Origin: Gracilaria domingensis
Taxonomy: Eukaryota; Rhodophyta; Florideophyceae; Gracilariales; Gracilariaceae
Length of the DNA stretch: 64,000 nucleotides
Assembly: GCA_022539475.1 (NCBI GenBank)
Contig: VCMS01000003.1
Span: forward strand, 84,983 to 148,982
Direction: 5' to 3'
Each line of letters begins with the position of its first letter. The stretch's first letter is position 1. The notes below the pieces were generated by a model. The model was given only the letters and a program-made list of their open reading frames with translations, did not search any database and was not told where the DNA came from. The translations under genes and the position numbers were made by a program. Shown piece after piece: positions 40,186 to 51,600 of the stretch.

Positions 40186-41808
40186 TTGCAAGAGCAGGGG
40201 TACGCTTAGCTACGGATGTGAATCTCTGTGATCACTTGGCTGCAAGAACGAGATAATATTACCCAAGGAAGGCTACTAACCAAGTTGGTGTATGTAACTC
40301 TGTAGGAGGTGGGTTGTTGCTGATGATGTCAAGCGTACGTCCCCTTGGTACTGCCAAGTTGGTAGGTGGTGTGCAAGAGTGTAAGGACAGCGCGCTTGCA
40401 TTACAACGGTGTGGGACGGACCGCGGACCTTAGATCAGAAGCATATTGGCATGCACCGTGTCGCTCCAGCGTATCGTAAGCTTAGCGCTGGATGCGCCGT
40501 CGCAATCGCGCGCGGCACTTACATAGCGTGATCGAACCCGGCTCGATGGGGACAGTTACTACGAGCAACTTCTCGACAGCGCTCGGTGAGGAATGGGGAA
40601 GCGGAGCGAAATAGGCAGCAGTTAAAAAGCGGCGAAAAAGAAATGGCGGTACCGCCGTATCTACTGCTGCTCGCCAGCTGAGCTCTGGCGGTGCATTTCG
40701 GCGATGATGCAGAAATTGTTGGGTGCTCAAGCAGGCACAAATGCCTTGCGCATGTTGGACGTGACAACGGTGGCGCCCGCGGTGCAGGTGCTCTACCCAG
40801 GGCGACGGGGTACACACAACTGCGAGACGGTAATGCACATTCGCGATGTTGTATGGCACATTTATTAGAGCGCGGTAGTATGACTGACACAGTAAATGCG
40901 GGGTAAGGGACGCCATTGGCGGAAACAGCTGCTTGCAGCGTGTTGCGCACAACATTTTCTCTCGCGCGTTGCGCGCGCGCGCGTCAGCCGCGGCGCCGCG
41001 GCACGCGACGACTCGGCGCGGGGGAGCTCCGCCACAGCCGCAGCCAAAACAAATCTCCCACGTCATGAGATGGCGCCCAGCGGCAAGGAGCTGCGCGGCG
41101 GAGCCGCGCGGCAGTGGGGCGAGTGTTGTACGGCAGCGCCCGTCGCGGGCGCCAGTGGCGGCGGCGGCGGCGGCGGGAGGGGGGGAAGGGGGGGGGGGGG
41201 GGGGGGCGGCGCACTGGGAGAGAGGGCGAGGGCGGCGCAGAAAAGTGGCGCTGGCGCGAACGCTGGCGCGTGCGCGCGCTTGTAGTAATGCGCAATCTCG
41301 CGACACGGCGTGAATTCACACACGCGCGCCAATTCAGCGCTTGCGCGCCACGCCGACGTTGCACGCGGCGCGCGGCACAGCAATGCGGCGCGCGAAGCGC
41401 CGAGGCGCGCAATTGGCCGCGGCACGCCCACGTAGCGGCGGCGGAAGCGGCCCCGATCGGGGCGCGGCGCGCGAGCGCGACAACGTGCATTGTCGCGCGG
41501 CTGCGAAGCGCACGGTTGGCGTCCGCTTGTGTCGCGTCGTTTTATCGTGTCCCCGCCTCTGCGCAGTGACGCGCGCCTCGTCGCCCGCCGTGTCGCAGCT
41601 GCTGCTGTGCCCTGTTTAGCGCGCCACTGCTCCGCGCAGCGCCACCGTCGCGCCGCCGCGCCGCCGCTTTCGCTTCCGCCGCCGCTTTCGCTTCCGCTCC
41701 CGCTTTCGCTTCCGCGCCCGCTTCCCCTTCGGCGCGCCTCCCTCCCACCCCACCTCCCTCCGACTCCCCGCCACCCCCCACCCCCCCCCCCGCACCCCAA
41801 CACCCGCC
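40186..41808. promoter_or_regulatory. CpG-dense divergent promoter region before the AGC kinase
   Basis: This is 1.6 kb between the divergent starts of the MESD-like gene (minus) and the kinase gene (plus). The first 700 bp are ordinary and carry two CCAAGTTGGT palindromes near 40281 and 40355. From about 40920 the DNA becomes CpG-dense, with alternating CG runs near 40971, a 19-nt G run (41188-41206), a polypyrimidine stretch of CTTCCG-type units (41668-41729) and a long C run (41780-41791) 20 bp before the ATG. Overlapping Arg/Ala-rich frames here are not taken as genes. Confidence 0.5.
41175..41206 (+). repeat. G-run tract with G-quadruplex potential
   Basis: Three close G blocks (GGG, seven G and a 19-nt G run) are separated by only one or two A. 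The tract can form a G-quadruplex. It lies about 600 bp before the kinase ATG. Confidence 0.8.
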
Positions 41809-43422
41809 ATGAACGGCTCCCGCGTCGCGCGCAGCTCGCACGAGGAGGCGCTCAGCCTCGTGCGCCGCATCCCCGCCGTCAAGTCCGCCTGGGTGTACGC
41901 CCGTCCCATCGGCAACTTGCGCTGGCGCGCCTCCAAGCGATGCTGGGCCGAGCTTCGAGGCAACACGCTTCTCCTCCACGTCGTCGGAGAGCAGAGTTCG
42001 CGCGCCAATCCCGAACAGCTTGCGCGCCGCACCGCGTCCGAGAACGTCATGATGATCAACCTCAAGAACTCCCGCATCCGCAGCGAGACCAAGAAGAACC
42101 GAATTCGCATCAAGCGCTCGTCCGGTGATCTCTCCACCGAACTCAAGATGAAGGACGCTGTGGAGACCAAGAAGTGGCACTCTGCACTTGTGCGAGCTGC
42201 TACCCATCGAGCTACATCCCTCAATGACTTTGAGATTTTGTCTCAGGTTGGAAAGGGAGCGAGTGGTCGCGTGTTTCTCGTGCGCGATAGGCTTACCGGC
42301 GAACATTTAGCTCTCAAGGTCATCGAGAAGAGTTTTGTGTACGAGAACGACGATGCCTATCGTCACGCCCTCGATGAGCGTCTTGTTTTGGAGATGGCTT
42401 GCGACCATCCCTTCATTCTCAACCTCCGCTACGCCTTCCAGACGTCGAAACGCCTCTACCTTGTCACCGAGTTCTGCGACGGAGGTGACTTGTTTGACTA
42501 TCTCAAGAGACGCGGTAAGCCTTTCAAGGAGCCTGAAGGAAGGCGCATTGCCGCCGAAATCTTGCTTGCCCTTGAGTACATTCATAGCCTTGGCGTCGTG
42601 TATCGCGACCTCAAGCTTGAAAATGTTTTGCTTGACCTGGACGGTCATGTTCGAATTGCTGATTTTGGTCTATCAAAGCTTTTGGGCAAGCGAAGGCACC
42701 ACTCACGGAGACCACCTCCAATCCCCTCACCGAATCTACGCATTGCTCCACCAAAACCCGTCAACATGACAAAAACGTTTTGTGGTACCCGCGAATACAT
42801 TGCTCCGGAGATGTTGAACGGTAGCGAATATGGCCAGTCCGTTGACTTGTGGGCATTTGGCATTTTGCTGTACGAAATTTTGTGTGGACGAACGCCTTTC
42901 TATTCTCGCAACCGTGAGGAAGTGTACAGCAAGATTGAAAGTGGCCCATTGCGCTTTCCGAGAAATTTGTCCGCTGAGGTTGTGTCGTTGATACGGGGTT
43001 TGCTTGATCGAAACCCGAACACACGGTTAGGTCTTGGTCCTCAAGGCATTAGCGAAATCAAGCAGCACGACTTTTTCCATGGTATGGACTGGGAGGCGCT
43101 GTTCATGAAGGAAGACCACCCAGACAACATTGTCGTGGAACGAAACCCGATTGATATTGCGAGTTCAACAACTGCGTCCGCTAAATCGGACCAAGGAAAG
43201 CTCCCGGCGGGCAAGAAGCCAGTCAATGAAATTGATATGGCTGGCAAGGAAGCTGACATGTTGCTTGAGGACGAGTCACATGAAGAAAAGAAGCGACCGG
43301 ACGTATTCGCGTTGTTTGTCTCAACGAAGAAGAAGTCTGCTAACATTGCAGGTTATTCTTACGCAGCTGTACCTCAACCTCCAAGGCCGGATGTGCAAGA
43401 AAGCGCGCAACTATCACGGTAG
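41809..43422 (+). CDS. PH-domain AGC-family Ser/Thr kinase (AKT-like layout), 537 aa
   Basis: The ATG at 41809 starts a single-exon kinase. Residues 20-130 look like a PH domain (SAWVYARPIGNLRWRASKRC with CWAELRGNTLLLHVV, ending in TKKWHSALVRAA). The kinase domain runs from about 141 to 430: glycine loop GKGASGRV, catalytic K170 in LALKVIEK, YRDLKLENVLLD with catalytic D267, DFG 285-287, TFCGTREYIAPE in the activation loop, and DLWAFGILLYEILCGRTPF. PH plus AGC kinase is the architecture of AKT/PKB, which is recruited by phosphoinositides and activated by PDK1 at the activation-loop Thr. An insert of about 30 Pro/Arg-rich residues lies between DFG and TFCGT, which is unusual. The C-terminal AGC tail is degenerate, so AKT identity is not certain. 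Confidence 0.85.
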   Translation: MNGSRVARSSHEEALSLVRRIPAVKSAWVYARPIGNLRWRASKRCWAELRGNTLLLHVVGEQSSRANPEQLARRTASENVMMINLKNSRIRSETKKNRIRIKRSSGDLSTELKMKDAVETKKWHSALVRAATHRATSLNDFEILSQVGKGASGRVFLVRDRLTGEHLALKVIEKSFVYENDDAYRHALDERLVLEMACDHPFILNLRYAFQTSKRLYLVTEFCDGGDLFDYLKRRGKPFKEPEGRRIAAEILLALEYIHSLGVVYRDLKLENVLLDLDGHVRIADFGLSKLLGKRRHHSRRPPPIPSPNLRIAPPKPVNMTKTFCGTREYIAPEMLNGSEYGQSVDLWAFGILLYEILCGRTPFYSRNREEVYSKIESGPLRFPRNLSAEVVSLIRGLLDRNPNTRLGLGPQGISEIKQHDFFHGMDWEALFMKEDHPDNIVVERNPIDIASSTTASAKSDQGKLPAGKKPVNEIDMAGKEADMLLEDESHEEKKRPDVFALFVSTKKKSANIAGYSYAAVPQPPRPDVQESAQLSR

Positions 43423-44953
43423 AGGTATGTAAATGTAACACGGAACAGGAGCGACGTAATATGTGAATGTAACGAGTGCTAGACTTGTCATATGCAGCGA
43501 ATTTGTGATTATACTGATAGACTCTAACAAACAACTATCCCTATACAATTTTGAAGGGAGACACTGCCTTGTTTGACCCAGATCGTTTCTCGGTTTTGTT
43601 CTGTCTGGGAAGTGAGCACTTAGAACAATACCGTTCGTTAATCCCGAGCACGAGATACCGCGGGCATCTCTTCCCCCTCCCGTCCACATGAGAGCGTTGG
43701 CGATACCGGACAAGGAATTGATGGTGAACTTCTTTGTGTGGTTTGAGTCAAACGCATGGTTGGAAAGCACTGATTAATCAGAATTTGTTCGGATGAAAGA
43801 AAGCAGTGTGGGCTTCGTGCTTGATAACAATGTCTGTCTGTGCCCAGGTTCGGAAACGAGGGCTTTGTTTATGGATGGAGTAACTTCACGTGGTCATCAC
43901 GCTGTGATCATGTCATGAAGCGTGTAGGAAATGTCATCACTGGAAGGGCACAACAATGCACACTTGCAGAGATTAAAAGCGATGGAGAGCACCGCACTGA
44001 AGGTAGAAGGCTAACCCGTTGGTGGATAACATGGCTGCGTTTGGGAGCCTGAGGTCCTCTTTCCGTATTTCGGTAGAAAAGAGGAATACTTGTAGTGGTA
44101 GGGGAATACCAGTAGATTAGAACAGGATGTGCAGTGTTTCTTCCTAACATTGCTGCACAATGCTAAGAACTCTCACATCTTGTATGAAGTCACTTATCTT
44201 CTTTCTCTCACTGCGGCAAGATGTGCAGTACGATGTCTTAAGTGAAGCGATATGGAGCAGACGTCCTCGTTAACTTCGGAGCAAACTCCTCATCATGTTT
44301 GGCTCGACACAGTCATGGACACATGCGAGCATGCCAACAAAGTTCAAAAAATGCAGGCTACACACAAACAGTACAGTCCTCTTTTCGGGGCGACGAAACC
44401 TTCCAGGTACCGTTTGTACATTCACGTTTGGCCGTCAAATATTCGGGCCGACGAGTCTGTGGCTTCGGAGGAAGATGGAGTTCTCATTCGATTTTCCATT
44501 CATGCATCGTCATGATGTTTCGACTGAGAGATGTGGTGCCAGTTCGGCCCTAAATGCCCCCAGTACCCTTGGTATCCTATCCCCGCGCCATCTCAGCTGT
44601 AGGCTTTAGCCTACAGGCCAGAGCTGCGAAAATGCAAGAGACATGAACGTATGCATGCTCAAAATTACCTTCTGCGCCCATATGCCCCCATACGCGAGGC
44701 ACGAACACTGCGACCCCCGTCCCAATAGCTGCTGAAGTCCCACCATTCCCTTGGTTGCAAGAGTGCATTTCTTGGCTTCCCTTCAACGGGCTTTTGAGCA
44801 GCTGGACTTTCACACTTTCTTGTTTGCGCCGGACAAGGATATTCTTCTGCTTCATCGCGCCTGGGTTCCGCCTCCAAGGGAGGACAACGTGTGCGTAGCC
44901 AACAGTTGTGTATGAAGAGTGAGACGCGGTGAAACTGGAAGAGAACCGAGAAA
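43423..44953. other. Spacer between kinase and phosphate transporter
   Basis: This is 1.5 kb without a supported gene. Small frames on both strands overlap each other and show no domain. No repeat or RNA gene is evident. Confidence 0.4.
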
Positions 44954-47404
44954 ATGCGCTTCTCTGACACCCTTCGATTAAACGCTAAGCCGGACTGGTG
45001 GGAGTTTTATGTCCCGTATGACCAGCTTAAGCGAAGGGTAGCCAATTTGAAGTATATCCACGATGAAATCTTTATAAAGAGTCATTCAGCTTCAAAATCG
45101 GCTCGAGGCGAGGGGGAAGAATCGTCCGATGATGAAAGGGATATTGAGTCACATGGGGATAACGTTCGCCCTCTACGTCGCACTGCCTCAGCTCGTGTCT
45201 TGGACGAAATAAGAGCGGATTCAGAAAAAGACCAGCAAAGCTATGGTTCCTTTAAGAGAGATCCAGCCCTTAGTTTTGACAGACTATTGCCATTGGACGC
45301 AACAGAGTCGGAGGCACGGGCGTCATTCAATCGTCAAGAAAAGATCTTCTTTGAAGTGCTTGAGAACAGTTTACTTCAAGTCGAAAAGTTTTTTCACAAG
45401 TTATCAAACACTCTAACAACCGTGACCACGGAAATCGAAGAGGAAGCGAGTAATCTCGAAGCTCAAAGAGAACCAGATTCCCCCTCTGGTGGGGTGGAAG
45501 ATTCACCACTTCTTAGCGTCACAAGGCAGAACGCCGCACTGACTCTTCCAGAATTTCGTAGGCGATGTCATGAGCACTACAAAGAACTGGGAGAAGCGAT
45601 GGACTTTTCACGTCTTAACAGGTCAGCATTTGATAAGATTCTGAAGAAACACGACAAGTGCACTGGAAAGAGCACTCGTGCCGCCTTCATGCAGAGATTG
45701 GACCATGAAGCCCATTTTACGGACCTAAGAGACATACAAGCGCTGCAAGAAACTTCAGCTAGGGTGTATGCAAATGCATTCGCACAAGGAGATATTGCAG
45801 CGGCCAAAAAAGAGCTTGAAGATCATTTGCGTGACCTCATCGTATGGGATCGAAGCACGATCTGGCAAGATGCTCTGCGGACAGAGCGACGTGTGTCCGT
45901 CTTTCATGCAATACGGGGAGGAACTGACATTGATCTGGGTGCTGCAGCGAGTGCAGTTGTATGGCGACCACAGTTTATCCCTGTGTGTACGGCAACGCTT
46001 CTATTCTTTATCATCCTTGCGTTCCCACAAATAACCCGCGCTTTGCAAACCAATGATGGGCCAGAGTATTCAGAGAACACCCTAGATGCCGCTCATAGAT
46101 GCCTGGCCATCACTTCAGCAGTCGTGACTCTGTGGGCGACGGAAGGCTTACCGCTCTACGTGACGTCCTTTTTAGTAGTACCTGGAACAATTCTGCTTCA
46201 AGTCTTTGTTGGTTCAGATGGTAAACCGCTCGATGCGCATCGTGCCTCTCAGGAAGTTTTTCGACATTTGAGTTCTGACACCCTGTTGCTGATTATATGT
46301 GTCTATGCACTCGGTGCAGCATTGTCCAAGTTTGATATAGACAAGGTGGTGGCAACAGCAGTGCTGTCCAAGGTACGAAAACCTCATTTGCTTCTCTTGG
46401 CTGTTATGGTATTAGGGGTGGTTGTTTCCATGTTTGTGAGTAATGTGGCAGCGCCGGTTTTGCTCAACTCAGTCATGATGCCAACAATCAATGGTATGAG
46501 AAATACGCCCGGAAGTCGACCGTTTGTTGAATGCCTTCTTCTTGGCATTATGGCTTCAAGTAACATTGGCGGGTTTGCCAGTCCCATATCGTCACCACAG
46601 AGCGCAGTTGCCTTGGGTCTTTTAAGAGGGGAAAACTCCATATCCTTCGCGAAATGGCTTTTGGCAGCGCTGCCTTTGTGTGCCGTAATGGTTTTGATGT
46701 TCTATGCAGCGTTGTTCATAATCTATCGGCCCTCTGATTACGTCCTCCCACCACTTGTTACCAAAGCAGAGAAATTCGGAAAACCTCACTACATCGTGAG
46801 CGGCACGCTGGTGATAACGGTTGTACTGTGGGCATGCCATCCGTTATCGAGTGCATTCGGGTCCCCCGGAGTTGTCGCTGTCATTCCAATCCTGGCATTG
46901 TTCGGGTCTGGCATTTTGATCAAAGAAGACTTCAACAACCTCCCATGGGATGTTGTCTATCTTGTAGCCGGTGGGGTGGTTCTGGGAGCGGCAGTGAAGT
47001 CGTGCAAGCTGCTTGATTTGATTGCGCAAAAGTTTCTGTCGATACTAGGCCAGGGTGACCTGCGACTGACCTACAGTGTGTTCTCCTTGTTCATGGCCAT
47101 AATTGCAAACTTTGTTTCACACACGGTTTCGGCTATCGTGGTGCTACCGCTGGTTTTCAGCATTGGGGTGAGTTTGGGACACCCTCAGTTGATGGTGCTT
47201 GCAGGCACTTTTGCCGCGTCGAGCGCGATGGCCCTTCCCATCAGCTCGTTCCCCAACATTTCTGCGATTCAAGTAGAAGACGAGACCGGCATGGCCTATC
47301 TTTCAACCAAAGATATTCTGAAGATCGGAACGTTGATGACGGTCTTAGCCACTGTTGTTTTGCTAAGCATAGGGTATAACATAATGTACTGGCTTAAAAT
47401 GTAG
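44954..47404 (+). CDS. SPX-SLC13 low-affinity phosphate/anion transporter (816 aa)
   Basis: An SPX domain fills the first 290 residues: MRFSDTLRLNAKPDWWEFYV with YDQLKRRVANLKYI at the start, and the Lys-rich DKILKKHDKCTGKSTRAAFM near residue 225, which in the family binds inositol pyrophosphates and so reports phosphate status. From about residue 335 comes the SLC13/DASS transporter with about ten membrane spans. Visible signatures are SNVAAPVLLNSVMMPTINGM with SSNIGGFASPISSPQS, and FVSHTVSAIVVLPLVFSI. The same fusion occurs in yeast Pho87, Pho90 and Pho91, which carry phosphate at the plasma membrane or vacuole. The length fits that group. Which membrane it serves here is not determined. No intron. 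Confidence 0.92.
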   Translation: MRFSDTLRLNAKPDWWEFYVPYDQLKRRVANLKYIHDEIFIKSHSASKSARGEGEESSDDERDIESHGDNVRPLRRTASARVLDEIRADSEKDQQSYGSFKRDPALSFDRLLPLDATESEARASFNRQEKIFFEVLENSLLQVEKFFHKLSNTLTTVTTEIEEEASNLEAQREPDSPSGGVEDSPLLSVTRQNAALTLPEFRRRCHEHYKELGEAMDFSRLNRSAFDKILKKHDKCTGKSTRAAFMQRLDHEAHFTDLRDIQALQETSARVYANAFAQGDIAAAKKELEDHLRDLIVWDRSTIWQDALRTERRVSVFHAIRGGTDIDLGAAASAVVWRPQFIPVCTATLLFFIILAFPQITRALQTNDGPEYSENTLDAAHRCLAITSAVVTLWATEGLPLYVTSFLVVPGTILLQVFVGSDGKPLDAHRASQEVFRHLSSDTLLLIICVYALGAALSKFDIDKVVATAVLSKVRKPHLLLLAVMVLGVVVSMFVSNVAAPVLLNSVMMPTINGMRNTPGSRPFVECLLLGIMASSNIGGFASPISSPQSAVALGLLRGENSISFAKWLLAALPLCAVMVLMFYAALFIIYRPSDYVLPPLVTKAEKFGKPHYIVSGTLVITVVLWACHPLSSAFGSPGVVAVIPILALFGSGILIKEDFNNLPWDVVYLVAGGVVLGAAVKSCKLLDLIAQKFLSILGQGDLRLTYSVFSLFMAIIANFVSHTVSAIVVLPLVFSIGVSLGHPQLMVLAGTFAASSAMALPISSFPNISAIQVEDETGMAYLSTKDILKIGTLMTVLATVVLLSIGYNIMYWLKM

Positions 47405-48656
47405 TGTTTCTCCCTCGAGTGAGACGACGGTGATTTCTGTACGAGGTGAGCCTGCGTCGTTTTGGAGGATCGACAGGACGCTAGCACAGCCACCACGCTT
47501 GGGTTTGCCCCAGCAAAAGCCAAGAGTGGTGCTGGCGGGCTGGATGTGCGAAGCTCGGGCCCGATTTGGGTAGCCTCGTGGTGAGGCCACTTTTTCCCGG
47601 GAAAACGCAGAGTAATCTGTAATCCAAAGGCTCTGTGATGGGCAAAATTGGCGCGTACCTGGCACCAAAGCTGAAATTGTGTCATGCATTCTGCAGTTTA
47701 GGCGAATCTATTTATAATTTATTGTTCATGTGCCAAAAATTGATTCTGCATCGCATCCATCAATCCAGGACAACCTACGGTAGATTCTGGCTTGTATCTT
47801 GCACCATAAATCATGTCTACCCTTGGAGGTTGTGAAGCAAATGATGTGCTTGACAACCTCCCAAGGGTAGACATGCTGGTTATCTCATACATTAAACTTA
47901 GAACCTCGCATCAAGACTTCGTTTTTGTTAAAAGTCTTCATCTCTGAAGTATCATTTAAAATATATTCCTCATCTCTTTAAATTTCTTTTCTTGAAAGCA
48001 ACATGCATCCATTACGGAGGGTATGAGGATAACTCTACCTTTCGTACCTTTGCACCGACATCAGAAGGTAAGGATAGCTCACGTCTGGCGTTGTAATAAC
48101 AACAACGGTGTCGCGTGAAAATCGTGTATGACTGACAGGTGCCCCTGGTCCAGCAGCCTCCAGTTCTTCCAGTGCTTCGGCTGCCGTGGCACGCGCAGCA
48201 AGTTCGCCGCGGCCATTTCGCCCAAAACTTCATTTTGGTAGCGCCGCCAGTAACCTCTGGAAGCCGACACACGTGGCCACGCGTATGGCAGTGGAGCACG
48301 CTGCCCAATCACGTGCTTGCGCGTTCCGGTGCGCCGCCACCTGGGCCGCGGCTGGGACAGTTTGTCCGTGATCGCAGCACTTCGAACGGATACTCGTCTG
48401 TTCGCCTCGCTCGTGTCGTCACCGCCCCCGTTGGCCGAAGGACGCTTTCACTTCGTTCGCAACGCCCCAAAGTTGCAGCTCGCTCGAGTTACGCAAGCTT
48501 CAGACGTCCCCGTCTTCCTCGCTTTCATCCGCTTCAGCACGCTCGCGATCGTCGTTCGCGTCGCTGCCTATACCTCCTTCGTCTCGTCCTCCTCGCTTGT
48601 TTGGTGCCTTGTCTCCTCACCCGCAAAGCACTCCCTCACAAGGCTTCTTTTTCATC
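47405..48656. other. Spacer with a strong hairpin, then 5' region of the GYF gene
   Basis: This is 1.25 kb between two plus-strand genes. It contains a 64-bp hairpin at 47812-47875 and an AT-rich stretch near 47900-48000. Frames overlapping 48139-48873 are shadows of the GYF gene or of its 5'UTR. Confidence 0.4.
47812..47875. repeat. 64-bp hairpin with about 27-bp arms
   Basis: CATGTCTACCCTTGGAGGTT (47812 onward) pairs with AACCTCCCAAGGGTAGACAT (ending 47874-47875), with one extra base and one further mismatch near the AAATGATGT loop. It lies about 400 bp after the transporter stop, either in a long 3'UTR or in spacer. It could be a small-RNA precursor or a remnant foldback element. Confidence 0.85.
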
Positions 48657-51600
48657 ATGGCGTCCAAACCAACCGACTCGCAGGAACTCAAACTGGGACC
48701 CGGTTGGACCTCTCTTTCAAAGAGTACCCTCCATTCCTCCACTCCCACTACAACCTCCACCTCAGTTACATCTGCTGCTCTGCAACCCTCTGCCCCTCGA
48801 ATTGCGTATACCAAGGCACAGCTTCTTGAACTCTACGAGCCCGGAAGCACTGCTACTATCCCTCCCGCAATGACAAAGTACCCTGGTCTGACCTCCTCTG
48901 AGCCGCTTGTTCCAGTCAACATCGCCCCGGATGATCATATAGCCCATGTGTCTGCCCTAGTCGAGTCCACCGACCCGCCTCCAGCCCGCTCGCGCTTTCA
49001 ATCCGCCCCTCCCCGTGCTGGAGTTGAAGCTATTCTTGGTCGCGACCATGCCCCAGCCTCCGCTACTGTCTCGTCTTCTACTGTTTCGCCTCCCGATGCG
49101 CCCTCAGCCTCCCCGCCTCCAAAGAAACCTGGTCACGTTACCTCCTCTTCCCGCGATTTCTGGTCCGGTTCTGCTGTGTTAGCTCCGGCGGAGCGTCCGT
49201 CCACGTCTGGAAGCACCGCTCTAGAGCGACGACCGTTGCCGTTAAAGCCGCGCTCTACAGCTCCGGATCGCGCCCCATCCCCGAATGGTAACCCCCCCGA
49301 AAAGCCCTCATCTCAGCAGCCATACTGGAGTCGTTCGTCTGGCAGAACTGCAGCCGACTCCAATGCCAACTGGCGTGGCGGTAGTTCTTCAGTCGCAACC
49401 GGAAGCGCGAAATATCCTGGTTCTTCTAACGAGGATCTATCGAACAATGTTTCTGGAGTTGCAGCAGAGCGTGTGGGTCAAGCACGTCGCTCCTCGGATT
49501 TCTCAGGCACTTCGACTAGCACGCGATCTGGCTTCTCTCGCGATGGTGGCCTTTTCAGCCGAAACAACAAAGACACACTGAAGCCGACGAATACGCGGGA
49601 TTTAAGCGCGTTAACCAAGGGGTCTAGTAGAGATCCTGCGTCTTCTTCCAGTTCTTTGCATCCGGATCGTGAGGCGCGCACGTACAACGCTGAGAATTCT
49701 CACAGGAATCAATACGAGGTTTTGTCTGATCAGCGTAAACTGTGGTTTTACAAGGATCCGCAAAACGTTAGCCAGGGACCTTTTACCGCATCCCAAATTA
49801 TGGAGTGGCATAAGGCGGGATATTACAATGAAGAGCTCCCTGTTAGTAAGAACCGAGAGCATGGATTTAAAGCATTGGCGGTTGCGTTTGGGTTGAGAAA
49901 GGAAGAGGCTCCAGTAAGAGCGCCACCCCCCGGGTTCGTAAAGGAAATAACGCCTTCGAAGAAGGACGGTCAAAACAGTAATGCGGGGTCTTCGTCAAAC
50001 AGATCTTCCAGAGAAGATCGAACCCGTCGAGCTGGTCGTACAGTGGAAGAATTGGCGCAAGAGGTCGAAATGATGCGTTTGCAGAATCATAGGAAGTCAC
50101 AGGAGAAGGCCCCTACTAAATCGTCAGAGAATAATGAGTCTCGAAAGGAAAAATCGTTCTTTGACATAGATAATCTGAGGGATAAGAAGATGAATGGTCA
50201 TGATGTACTGGACGGGCCGCTCGAGAAAGCACCGGCCAAGCCAACTGAAACGTCGGCAGTAAAAGCTGGTGAAGATGTTGTTGCATCCGGAACGAAGTAC
50301 AATGCACCAGACGAGAAGGCGATGGACATGCCCGTCATAGCTTCTTCACCAGTTCCAATATCAGTGCCTATGCAGCCGTCAACCTTACCCAAAACAGTCG
50401 AGCGCTTGGGACCCGAGTCGCCTCCTCCTAAACAAAGTCGCCTTGCTGCGTTCATGGGTCAGGAATTAACCGACGACGAAAATAAGTCGAGCAAGCTTCC
50501 GGTCGGAAGTTCTGCACTAAAGGAGCCATCATCCACCAGTGTTCTCCCAGAGATTTCTAGATCTCTAGTGAGCGGCACCGTGCCGTCTTCAACCAATATA
50601 AGGCCACCAGTCCAGTCTCTACCAATCGAATCTATGGAGCCTGGAAGACTAAACGAAACGGCGATACCGTCATCTTCATGGAAGAATATCATGGCTGGTA
50701 TGCACCAACAACAGCAAAATGGACATACGAGGACAGTTCCTGTTAGTCAGACTACTACTGAGCAAGATCTTATGGCCATAGACCCAGCGATAGCTCACGC
50801 ATCATTTGCTCGACCAAGTCCCCCTGTATCTTCGGATTTGAATTCCACCCACGTATCCAACACTAGTCAAGAGCTGCCGTCCTGGCTACGGTTCAGTGCT
50901 GCGGCAGAGTCGAATCCAGTGTCGCACAGACATGATTCTCTTCACGATGCCAATCATACCCTTTCAACACAACACGCGGTCCAGAACCGGCTTGGGACAC
51001 CCAACGCTGCACAGGAGCTCGGAGTTCTTCAAGATCCAGGGATGCATACTCGAACGGATTATCAGGCGATAGAGCATGCGAGACGGGCTCAGGTTGCACA
51101 AGCTGCCCAGGCTCAAGCGGCTCAGGCTCAAGCTGCTCAGGCTCAAGCTGCTCAGGCTCAAGCTGCTCAGGCTCAAGCTGCTCAGGCCCAGATGCGCAAA
51201 ATCCAAGTCCAGCAGCAATTGCAGGCTCAGATAGCCGCATCACAACGCACGAGCGCACTCGCACCTACACTACAGCTTCCTCTGCAACCTAGTACCCAAA
51301 TTCATGCATCTGCGCGTGACAAAGGTTGGGTACTTCAGCACCAGCTTAGCCAGTATCAGCATCACTTTGAATTACAATATCGGGCGCATTTGGAGTCTAC
51401 GCGTACTGCACAAACGGCAAGGGCGGCTGCCGCAACAGTGGGCGTGGGGGACCCTGATCAACAAAGCTATCTCACGGTTGCGGCGCGAGCGGAGGCTGTG
51501 GCAAAGAATCACGCCCTGTTAGCCGAAAACATAAAAGTCTATGCAGGAACAACACATGCTGAGCTGGTTCGTTTCGCCCAAGAGCAGCAGCATCAACGAG

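Noticed and set aside
40281-40364. Two CCAAGTTGGT palindromes before the MESD-like gene, considered as operators
   Set aside because: Only two copies, with no known factor and no similar site at other promoters in the window.
48139-48873. 244-codon plus-strand frame overlapping the start of the GYF gene
   Set aside because: It is Pro/Leu/Arg-rich, uses no good start and overlaps the well-supported GYF frame.
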